This document shows, piece after piece, positions 10,201 to 22,200 of a DNA stretch of 64,000 bases. The notes below the pieces were generated by a model that saw nothing but the letters and a program-made list of their open reading frames with translations, had not been told where the DNA came from and did not search any database. Position 1 is the stretch's first letter. Each line of letters starts with the position of its first letter. The position numbers and the translations under genes were made by a program. Source of the DNA: Sphaerolaimus hirsutus (taxonomy: Eukaryota; Nematoda; Chromadorea; Monhysterida; Sphaerolaimidae); contig OZ038453.1 in NCBI GenBank assembly GCA_964036195.1, forward strand, positions 9,315,469-9,379,468. Direction: 5' to 3'.

Positions 10201-13200
10201 AACCCTCCCCTATAAATTATTGTAAACCAGCCGTTCAAGTGTCTAATAAAAAAGTTGTAAAAAGTGATTTTTTGTCAGCCACCTGGAGGTAGGGGTTCAT
10301 GTGGTGGGCGGTTTTGGGTGGAATAATATATTTTTAGAGGATATTTCATGTTTTTGTCACATTATCAAACAATTAAGTGTTAAAACAACACAAAAGTGTT
10401 TATTTTTCGAAATGCGCCACAGGTGCTGGACTTGTGTGGGACTGTAATGTTTTAACAAACATTTAGCGCTGCGCCTCACACTGCTGAGTTGCCAAAAACC
10501 ACCTGGCCAGTGTTTAGTAGGGGGGAGGGGTGTTGGCGACACATTCCCAAAATTTTAGATTTATACCCCTCCCACTTTGGAGGTACGGCACCCGCAGTGT
10601 AAGAAATCAAGCGGGGGCCGGACTTGTGCGGGACAGTGAAAACGCCGCAAATTTTGGAGGTTTTGAAGGCGAAAAGCTATAAAAAGGTACATTACTTGCG
10701 CTGGGAGCTTACTTGCACTAAGAGTTTCCGCCCATTGATTTGCATTACCTTCCATTCGACCAAATGCATAGAATGAAAACTCCACAAACGAACTAGCTGT
10801 GCGCAGCAGCAGGAACATCGGCACCAGGGCAGATAGCTTAATGGCAGCACAAATTTGGCCAATGGCCACGAATTGGTCCTGCCCATCATTTTGATTCTGC
10901 GCAGAGGCAAGTTTCTGGCGGTCAGAACGATATGACACAGACAAATTGGCAGCGTTTACACCGTATTTTTGTGACGACACCGACAACACTTGAAAAAGTT
11001 CCACAAGTCGATTGAAAGGTTCCATATTCACAAGAAAAAGTGGCAGTCGTTACACTCAATGAAAACAGGCTGAAAGTTGTCACACTCATAAAAATGTGCA
11101 AAAATATTCAGTAGTCATCGCAAACGGTCTGTGACGAAACAAATTTTCTGTCGTCACAAAAAAAATCCGTGTAAAAAAGGCCTTAGAGGATAGTATCACC
11201 AAACCTTGTTTTTCCAATTATTGACAGCTCCATCGAGACGGCCAAATTCATCCTGAAAAAGTTATTCGAGTTATACGTCCTTGTTCACAACACATTTCAC
11301 ATTTGTTAGTTTCATATGGTTTGCAATTTATCAATTCAGGTACATTGACATTGACCGGTGCAATTGAAACATTTTGGTAAACAGATTCTCAACTATTCGG
11401 ACTAAAATGGCTTTCCGAATTCAGCCATAAATTTTTGTTACGCATCATTTTCCAATTACATAACCCATCTCCTGTTTTCTGGAATTAAATTTTTCCAATT
11501 CCGACAGATGACTTTTTTTGTACCTTTCCAGAAATCTTTCACCTTTCCGATTTCCATCGAAAAAAAGCGTTTGCAAGAAAACCGATAGGCAAGCCATGGG
11601 CTTTGCTATCATTAAAATCCACACACCCAAAATATCCCTAAAAATCGGTAATCCTTATTAATCCCGATATCAAAATTCACTTTTATCTAAACCCCACAAA
11701 CTCACAGCCAACTTCTCAAATGGACCACTCAGCACCCTCAGCTGGTCGCAGACGGCCTGCACGCAAATCGCCAGGGGGTTGCCTTCGGGGGGGTTGCCAT
11801 CGGAGGGGTTGCCAGGCAGCTGTTCGCGGGGGTCGGCGCCGGCGGTGAGCAGGCACAAGCCCTGCGAAGAATTGAACCGTTTACTTTTGAAAGGCGATAA
11901 ATCCAAAAGTCGATCTCGAAATTGATATTAAAATTGATTTTAACTTTCATTCCCAACCATCATGCCCAAATTTTCCGCCTCTGCTCTCAACATACGCAGC
12001 AGTGGCCATTACACGAAATGCATTTCGACAGAATACAAGACTTTGGCTTCCAAAAAAGACCCCCGGGTGGACACAAAAAATCAATACTCACAGTACCATA
12101 GACTCTCTTGAGTGCCAACTCCAACTTGTTCGCGCTCGAGCCAGTGACAGCTCGCCGCAACTCTTGGTTGGATTCCTTCGCCCAGGCGTGCAGGGCGCCG
12201 CTGCCCGATAGCGGGATTTTGGCGCCGTTTTGTGCCTGCGATTATTTTAAAAAAGATGTATGCGAATGTTGGTTTTAGAAGCGATTGTGTTCGGAAGCCG
12301 TTTTACAAGTATTTTTTCAATTTTTAAAAACGCAGTTGTGAAAGCCACTAAATTGTTGTGGTTGCTTGAATTATGTGCAGAGTGGCAGCAATCGTGTGCC
12401 TAACAAAGCCGTATCCAGGGGGGCGGGGGGCTGCAGCCCCCCCCCTTCCGGGGTGAGACCTAAAATTCCCGGGTAATTTCAAACACAATCACTGCACTGC
12501 GCTCATTCTTACGAGTCATATTGAAGAACATAATCTGAATTTGGTACATTATGTATGAATTCAATGTGTAGGGGGCGTGGCAAAAGGTACGGCTTCGCGG
12601 TGATTTTCCTATTTTGCGGTTAACGGTATGGTATGGTATATTTTCAACTTTGTGGTACAGGGTATGGTACAGTAAATTTCTGAATGTGCAGGCTCGTCAA
12701 AGGCACGGTATGTTTTCCGATTTACCGGTACGGTAAATTCTGCCAACCTTCGACAACACTTAACGTAATTTCTACTAATAAATATTTTTTCGTCAACTTT
12801 TTACCTGCCATTCTATTGGAGGTGCTGTTCTATTGGAGGGTGCCGTTCTATTAGACGAAATATGCTAAATAACATAAAAATTTAATCACCCAAAACGAGC
12901 CTGTGCCATCCGACATCTAAACCCATCCCACATCTAGACCAACCGCACATCTAATTTTGTGTCATCCGTGTCAACGGAGGGCCGGTAACCCCACCCGAAA
13001 CTGCCCAGCGATCTATCTATCCCTGGGGCAAATTTTTTTGGCCACTCTCCCCTGAACCCCCCCCCCCCCCGCTAATTGCCTAGCTAATCTGGAGCGCTTT
13101 TGAGCAATTTTACTCTAATTTGCACCAAAAATCGCAAATTTTCATAATTCTTTTAGATTTTCACCTTCAAAATCACTAGGTCATGTGTTTTATTGCCTAT

Positions 13201-16200
13201 TCTCAGCATGCCGGGTATAATTAAATGTGTTCCGTGTCAACATGTTCCGTGTCCAAGTCTAGATGTGGGATGGGTTTAGATGTCGGTTAAGCATGGCCCC
13301 CCAAAACAACCACGTCACCAAGCCCACCTGCACGCTGAGCAGCATTTCCACGGCGCGGCTGTTGAGTGCCTCGACGGTGATGAGCAGGGCAGCCTGCAAC
13401 TCTCGCTGGGTGACTCTCGTGTGTTCGGCTCGCTCCACTGCCATCCATTCGATGGCACAGTCGGCCAGTTTCTTTAGAATTCTGAAATGGGGGTAGGTTA
13501 CTGTGATTGGAGTTTTATATCGCCAGAGTTATATATCTTATTTGCACACATTTGAGTTGGCCACAATGAGGAATCTGTCAACCACAGTTGACGACAATCA
13601 AAAACAATTCATTCTGGTAAACTCAAAATGTGTTCAAAACAGATTTATGAGTTGCCCAACTTTCGATGGTGTACTAGTGTGCGTGGCCGCAATAACGATA
13701 TTTAATTTTTGAAAAACTGCTGTTGGCAACTAATCGATACGATACAATAGAAAATTGATATACATATTTCCATGTCAACAATAGGTGTAAAATGTTCAAG
13801 AATAGTCCTGTAGTAATACTCGTCTAACCCTAAAAACAAAACCCACCATGAAACGCACAAGAGAACACAAAACTACAGTAACCCATCACCATACCCCAAT
13901 AAATAACCCCCACAAACTGCATGCCAACGGGCTGCGTGCTCCTGGCAGCTAGCACCATTGGCGAATGCCCGGCATTGCACGCGGCGGCGAGCAGAATCAC
14001 GGCGGCGGACTCGATCAGCAAGGACACGGCGGGCAGGTTGAGGCACACCACCGCCGTGTGCAGCGCCGTCTCGCCCGCGCGGTTCTTTTGCCGGGGGGGG
14101 GGGAGTGTTGAGAATTTGAGGAATGTGTGGTTATTTGGGAGATTTATGAATCCGCGATTTAGTTTCATTGCAAACAACAATGAGGTGTGTGATTCCATAG
14201 TTTTTCAAACAGATTTTTCAGTATAAAGAAAGAGTGCAAAATCGCATTACGACAGGCGGGAATCGACCCCGCGCATCGCGTATAGAACACGAGCACTGCG
14301 AAAACAATGCCCTTAACTATAGACACACATGGTTACAGAAAATGGTAATCAATTCACAGAGATCCCAGCAAATTCACGCAGCCCGAGGAACATCAAATCC
14401 AATGTAAAATTTAAAAGTTGAAACAACCCAAACTGCAACATCACCAACCTTCTGCTGCGCGATGGCGAGCCTCCATTTCACCGCAAAAGAAAACAGCTCA
14501 TTCACAGCTGTATTATTGCCCATTCGAATGGCCAGCTGGAGCAAGCTATCGCCATTGTGTCCAGTAGGGCTGTGGACAATTAGCTTTATATTCTCTGGGC
14601 TGAGAAGCTCTTCCAGTAAGTGCAGCAAAGCGGTCCACATCAATGGGTCACATCTGGGCAGAGAATGTAAGTAGAAAACTGATGATGATGTCTATAATTA
14701 TGTAAATGCGCCACGGTGCTGGCGCTAGTGCCAAAGCCAAAAGTGTCAAGGAGCTTTTGGCGCTTGGCGCCGAAGTCATGGCGATTTTGGTGCAAGGAAC
14801 AAAATTTCTATGGCAATGGTGCTAGGTGCTAGTCGATTTTAACATTACTAGTCTATACCCACCTAGAATCAAAAATGCATAAAGACCATGCATAAGTGCA
14901 TCAAACCCAGAATTGCAGAAACTCAATTAAATTTGAATGAAATGATATGAAATTGAATATTATTTTTTCACTCCATCCATTTGAAAAAACTCATTGCACT
15001 AAAAACGAAATTCCTGCAAACAGAAAAAAGTAGCAAACCCCAAACAAACTTGGCTTCCACAGCCCAACTTAAGCAGTCCACTAAAAACTGTCTCGGTTTC
15101 TCATCTGCACAAATCAGCCCATATTTAATTTGTGCTGTGGTAATTAGCCACTTCACAAGGCTTGTACTGCCAGTGTGCATCGCGGTGCATAGGAGGCTGT
15201 CCGATGTGTCACTGCCCTCCATTGCCTGCAGGGGTTTGCAAATTTGTGAGGGGTATTCAAGGGAAGCAATGGTGTATTCATGTATTATTCTATCGCAGCT
15301 CTGCCTATTCTGTGACACCGTGCCAAAGATGATTAAAAACAGGGGATAGAAAAAGTTTCACGTAGATTCTTACGTATACCGTATTTCCTCAAATTACCCC
15401 CCCCCTAATTGAGTGTAAATGGAACGTCAATGACAAAAGCTGCAGTTCATGACCCATGCAATGCATAACACACGTTAAAAACAATGATTGTGTTATTTTA
15501 GAACATGGTTTATACCATCTACATACTTATATAAGGCTGTAGACTTTTATCTATGGTGGTTTTTGTCGCATTTTTCTACGTCTGCGTACATTTTTAGTAT
15601 TGGGAGTTAAAAAAATTTCTGGCGAAAAAATAAACCCCCTCGAATTACCCCCCCCCCCTCAAAATTCTCACTCTGAAAAAATAGTGGGCAATAAAAAAAA
15701 GAAATACCCGGTCCTGAGCGCAATAAATAGCAAAATAACAAGCGAATTGTACTGAAAATTTCAATAACCATTTTTTTAAATGCTGATGCTCACGTTTAAA
15801 AAAAATATGGTTCGTTTCAAGGACGTAGCCCGAGGGGGGCCAAAAAAAAGTGGCGGCCGACGAATGGCACTAGCGCCAACAATGACATGGTGCGGCCATA
15901 CGGGATTTTTCGGGTAGCATTTTAGAAGGGGGGGGGGGGTCCGCCATTGTTTGAGCACTCACAGCTCAGCAACGGCGAGAACTCGGTCGTAAAGTAAACC
16001 CGGCCGTAAAGTAAATCCGGCCGTAATGCATAGTTGTACAAACGTAATTACGTTTACTCGATAAATACGTATACTCGAGTGCTGCGTAAATACGTTTGTT
16101 TCCTCCCGAAAAAATACCGGTACTCACTTACTCGCGTACTTTGAAAGTACGCGGGTACAGAAAACGTGATTGAGAACATTTTTTGAGTGCATAAAAAGCA

Positions 16201-19200
16201 AAAAAATCACTCACACGAATATAAACGGCTGAAAAAATAGCGTAAAATAACATTGGAAATTATAGAATTCGCGATGGGTAGGGATAGCGACGACTCTCGC
16301 TTTCACCTATACTCAATTTTACGTTTTCCTAGGTACAAAACTAAAGTAGCACCCTCTACTTTACGGCCGGGTTTACTTTACGGCCGGACCATCCCCCTCA
16401 GCAACCACTAGGCGAAAATTGATGAAAATTAAACATAATGAGGTTTCCATGTCGGGGCTATATTGAAAATCGAATTCGACTTTCTACGACCCCCCTGACT
16501 CGAGATAGGGGGGGGGGGTTTGAAAAAAGTAAATTTTTCGGGGGGTTTACATTGTCGCCCCCAACGAACAAATTGGCATACGGAATTTAGACATCACTCA
16601 CTTGCAGGTGTTCTCGATCATTTTAAGAGTTTAACGATCAAAATCGGTCAAGAAATGGCAGAGTTATAACGCTGCAAAGTTAACATGTTGGGGGCGACAG
16701 TGAAAACCCCCCCAAAAATTTACTTTTTTTCAGACCCCCCCCCCCCCCCGCATCTCGGGTCAGGGGGGTCGTAGAAAGTCGAATTCGATTTTCAATACAG
16801 CCCCGACATGAAACCACATTATGTAAAATTTTCAGCAATTTTCACAGTGGTTGCTGAGCTGTGAATGCTCAAACAATGGCGGACCCCCCCCCCCCCCCCC
16901 AAAAAAAAAAAAATGTTACCCCAAAAATCCCCTATGAGTGCGGCGCCTATCAATGGCGTCAGCGGCATGACTTGATTCCGCCATTACAGGGACGAAATTT
17001 TAGGGGGGTGCCCCCACCCCTCGTTCACCGGGTCCTGTAAACCCCCCCCCCCCTCAAAACTACTGGTTACGTCCGCGGTTCGTTTTGAAAAGGTAAAAAA
17101 ATTTAAAAAGCCAAAAAACCAACCGCCAAAAAGTCCACTCTGCACACACTTTCCAACAACTCACGCACATCCTGGCCTTTCCACCAATTCTCATTGCCAG
17201 TCCCATTTTCCGCGTGATCAGCGATTGAGGCCATCAGCTGGTCAACGGGCTGTGCCAGCAAATTGGGCTGGTTTGTGATGGTGGCTTGGGGGAACACTTG
17301 GCTCACTGTTGTCTGTATTTTGTTGGGGTGTTACTTTTGGATACTGGCAGAAAAAAGGGACATTTTGTTATAAATAGGTTGTTTGTAGTTTTTGGCTTTT
17401 CTCACAGTAGTTTCCTATCAAAATGAAAAAATGTGGAAAAACTCACAAATTACTTTGAGCGCATTTGAGTTTACCGCGGATGACGAACAGTTGACGGAGA
17501 AAAAAAAATTACTCATTCCAGTAAAGTCAAGTACATTCACAGTTGGTGTACAATTTTACCAAATTTTTCTGAAAAATCGGATACAAACGTACCGACATGT
17601 TCACAAGCATCCATGCACCGTATTACCTCGAAATATCCCCAGGGGGTTTATTATTTCGCCAGCAAAATTTGAGGGGGGGATAGTTCGAGGGGGGTTTATT
17701 CGAGGGGGGTCTATTATTTCGCTAGAAATTTTCAGAAATTCCCCATACTCAGACGTAGAAAAATCAAACAATTACATAGATGTATATGTGTTTCTAGGCA
17801 TATATGACTGTATCTACACATAAACCATTCCCTAACATCACTCAATCATCATTTTTTACGTGTGTTCCGCATTGTACAGATGACAAACTGCGGTATTTGT
17901 CATGTACGTTCTCTTCACACACAATTTTAGGGGGGTATTTCGGGGGGGGGGGGGGTGGTTTATTATTTCCTCAGCCGAATTTTAGGGGGGTATTTCGAGG
18001 GGGGGAGATAATTCAAGGGGGGGATAATTCGAGGTAATACGGTATTCATGTAAGGGTTTTAACCAAGGTTTTAAATAAAAAACGTTTTTTCTAAAGCATC
18101 AAAACAGATTTTTAATAAAAAATACACTTTCAAAAAACTCCCCCATCATAACTCGTAAAATATAACAAAAAACTTATTTCAAAATTTACATTTCTCAAAT
18201 TTTGCCACAAAAACAGTCACACCCTCCAGAAGTTTCGGTTTTCTCACCGTGCTGCGATACACCGGGCAGGCACACTGAGCGGGAATGGTGACAGGCAAAC
18301 CAGCGCCAGTCAAACCAGAAACAGGGGGGTCAGTGACCAATTGCACGGCTATGCGGTCGTAGGGCGGCTCGGTGCCCACCACGGCGCACAGCTTGTTGCG
18401 CACCTGCATGGATAATGATTTTGAGGGGATTTGAATGCGTGTTTGTAGCGTACCGGGCAATTTCGTTGACGAAATTACCGTATTTCTTCTAATAGAACGG
18501 TATACCTCCAATACAATGGCACCTACGATAGAACGGCAGGTTGTGGCTCTTTTTGCACTCATGAAAACAATAGAACTGCATCATCCAATAGAACGACACC
18601 TCCAATAGAACGGCAGGTAGAAATTACGTTGGACGGGTGCCAGAACACATACAAACATAGAAATGTATGACAAGAACATTCAAGGCATTCAAATTTTGAT
18701 TTTTAGTTACAAATTGATGCTCTGGCATTAAAATGTTGCTCAAGTTTCATAAAAATATAACTGTGAACAGGTGAAAAGTGTGTGAAGAAAATGGTGTAAA
18801 AAGAACAGCAGCCTCCAATAGAACGCCACCTCCAATAGAACGGCACTCTTATATTAGAAGAAATATGGTAGTGTGTTTTTCCAGAGTGCCCACGTGAAAG
18901 CAAATTATAGCGCTCATGACTAGGGTTGTAAAAACAACAACAACAATTGAAAACTGCATGATTTTTAAAAAGTTTCTTGAATTTTTTAAATTTAATAGGC
19001 TTTTAAAAATGAGGAATTAAGCTAGAATAAATATGCATTCAGCGGCACATAATGTATTGTTATGTTTACTGTGGACATAATGACCCTGCTATTGTGTTAC
19101 AAGCTGTGATTCCTGCCAAAAATCCATTTTTATGTCGATCCGCTTGTATTTATATCCTTTCACGGAATTTTCGTGACTTGACCCGGACATAAATGCTACT

Positions 19201-22200
19201 TGAACGCTTCAACGCTTATACTTGATTGTCAATCTATTGAAAAACCAAGAAATGCCGGATGTTTTTAAAATTTCGAGTTCTAAAAATCAAAACACCAACA
19301 AAAATGTACACAATTTCTGGATGCCGACTACTAGAAAAACAACTCGCAAATAACCCACTGCATTCATGTTGTTCTGCAACGACGCGTGCTTGAATCTTGA
19401 GCACTGGCTGGCCGCTTTTGCAATGAACACGAAATCACCAGCCATGTGTGGCCGCAGGGTGGCGTCAAAGGGCGCAACCATTTCTGTCGGCACCCGAATG
19501 AAGCATCTGCGTGATTTTTCTACGATATGCTTTACATACAAATTCTGCGTGGTTTGGATATCCTTTACATACAAATTTGTAATATTTTCACAATATTTTA
19601 GGCTCTACATAGGCTCAGGCTTAGGTCTGAGTGTTTTGGTGATGCGCTCATTCTCTGGAAGGAGGTGCGAGTGTCACTTGGACCAAAGCCAATTAGTAAA
19701 CGAAAACTGAGAAATTGTTTGCTGCATCTGCTAAATACTAAGAAGTCTTCTGCTGTGTGTGATGAGATCGGACCAAAACCGAACTGCATCGAAAATTACA
19801 ATATTTAGAGGTTTTTGACTGAAAGGCATATTGACGTGAAATACGTGATGGTGATCAAGTTGACGCCATTTCCCTTCAAAATTCTAAAAAATAACAAATA
19901 AAATTTCTCTCCAAATAAAGTGAATACAGCTTTTTCTCTCCAAATAAAGTGAATACAGAGTAAGAACAATGTCAACTGAAAATGTCAACTCAAATTGGTT
20001 CGAAATAATAGTATTCTGGTTCCGTCAAGCAGAGTTGTGCAAATACTGGTATTTTTGGAAAACGTAAACGTAAACGTAAATACCTTTTCCAAATCAAAAG
20101 TATAAATACTAAAACGTAAGGTATTTTAAAAATACCAAGGAATACGTAAAAAAAACGTAAACGTAAAAATAGATGTGCTTTGGAAATACCATTATTTTCA
20201 CCTTTAGATAGGTCAATCGCTCCATCTGCACCACTTTCCGTTGTAAGTGTGGCAAAATCCAACTATATGCTGGTGATTCTGGGGGAGTCCCAGACCCTGT
20301 AAAATGCGTTGTAAAATGTCAAATGGCATGCAAAGTGTCTAAAGTCATGCAAAATGCTCTGGAAGGTGGCAAATCTTTGCCATTTTGCTGGGCATTTTCC
20401 ACGACTTTTGACACTTTGCATGACGTTTGACATTTTACAGGGCTTTTTACATGGTCTGGGAATGGCACCAGAGCTTGCACTCGACCTGCCAGTTTCAAAA
20501 CATTTTAAAAATGTTACTCACAGTTGTTGCAAGTGGCGTCGTCAGTATTCATCAAAAAATTTTTATAGACGCAAGGCTCCACAAACAAACAAAAAGGTTT
20601 CTGTGTTCAGCGTTTGAACACATTTATGAATATGTATGTACCCAGTATTCCATGTGTAAGTGCAAGCGTGCAGTCATGTTACGTTTATGCGATAACATAA
20701 GAATATTGTTGGCTGCAGGTGGTGCGGCCCATTTGAAAATGTGCACGTGTGAACGATTACAAGTTTTTTTACGTTTTCCCACGTACCCGGGTATTTTGGT
20801 CAGGAAAACGTAACAAAACGTAATGGTATTTTTGAAAAGCGTAAACGTAAACGTAAGTATAAATACCCGAATAACCGGGTATTTCGGGTAAACGTAAATA
20901 CGTTTTTCCAACTCTGCCGTCAAGTAGGAACGCCCACACAACCGCGCGCAAGGTATAAGTGCAGTTTATATCGAACCCTATATAGAAATGTAGGGTTCGG
21001 GCGAAAACGCGTATGAACGCGTTAAGGTAAAGTTGTTTGTTAAACATTAAAAAGTTGTTCTTTACGTTCTTTTCGAAATTGCCGAATTTAGCAAAAAAAA
21101 GAAGAAATGAAAAATCGCTCAAAATATGCTCCATTGGCCCACTGCACACTGCAAAGTTGCACGGGCGGTTCGGACGTTTTCTATTTCCGCCCGGGCGGAA
21201 TTGTAAAGTCGGTTCGGACGATTTTATTTACGACCAATCTAAAAAACTACTGAAATCTGGGTCGGTTCGGACGATTTTTAATTCCCCCCTGTTTTTCAAT
21301 CCGCCTTTGAATTCCGACCATGCAAAAAACGTCCGCACCGCCCGTGCCACTTTGCAGTGTACGGTGGGCCAATTGGATCGCTGAGCGAACTTGGGGACAG
21401 TATCTAAGGATAGATAGATTGCCTCATCGGAGACCCCAAGACGGCATAATGCCAACAAATACACACACTACCATCAAACCCTCAAAACAACACTCTAAAA
21501 AAGTAAAAAATTCACAAAGCCAACCGCATCAAATGGCCACTCATGGTGCAATATGAACACCCGGCCACGTCGCTGGTGAGGCCGGAGCTGGCGCCGGGCA
21601 CGCACAGGTAGTGCAGCACCTCCACCCACGCGGACCCGAGTGAAGGGGGCGACCCGTCCAGCAGACACGCGGTGCGCGACTCAGCGTACTGAAATTAGGA
21701 TGGCGGTTTTTGGACCAGTTTTATTTCGAGAGTGGGGGATTATTCGGGAGAAATGGTGTTTAATGGCGGCGCACACACTAGTTGACACAAAGCGCAAAGG
21801 CGAAGTGAAACGGCAAGTGCATTGGCAAAAGCGAAGTAAAAAAATAGCTTTCGTTATTTCACTTGCCATTTCACTTCACCTAGGTATTATATGCGCTTTT
21901 ACTTCGCCTTTGCCAATTCACTTTTTGCGGAACTAGCACCAGGTCTGTGTCAACTCAGATTTCGGCTTCACGTGTCGCAGATAGTGATGTTAAAGGCACC
22001 GGGAAAAATGGCACCGCACCGCACCGGCACCTTTGCCAACGCATGCAAAGGCCACCTGGCACCCTGGGGCACCGGCCAGAAAATGGCACCGCACCGCACC
22101 GGCACCGGTGCCTTTTGGAAAAAATGGCACCGGCACCGAAGGGCACCGGCTGGTTGCCGGTGCTAGCACCGAAAGGCACCGCACCGGGCTGGAATTTCTG

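Noticed and set aside
18248-18403. Exon 4 of copy A (CACPVYRST) looked like the C-terminus of a dynein heavy chain.
   Set aside because: It is an internal exon with clean splice phases on both sides, and the neighbouring exons lead to ankyrin-like and RING sequence, not dynein.
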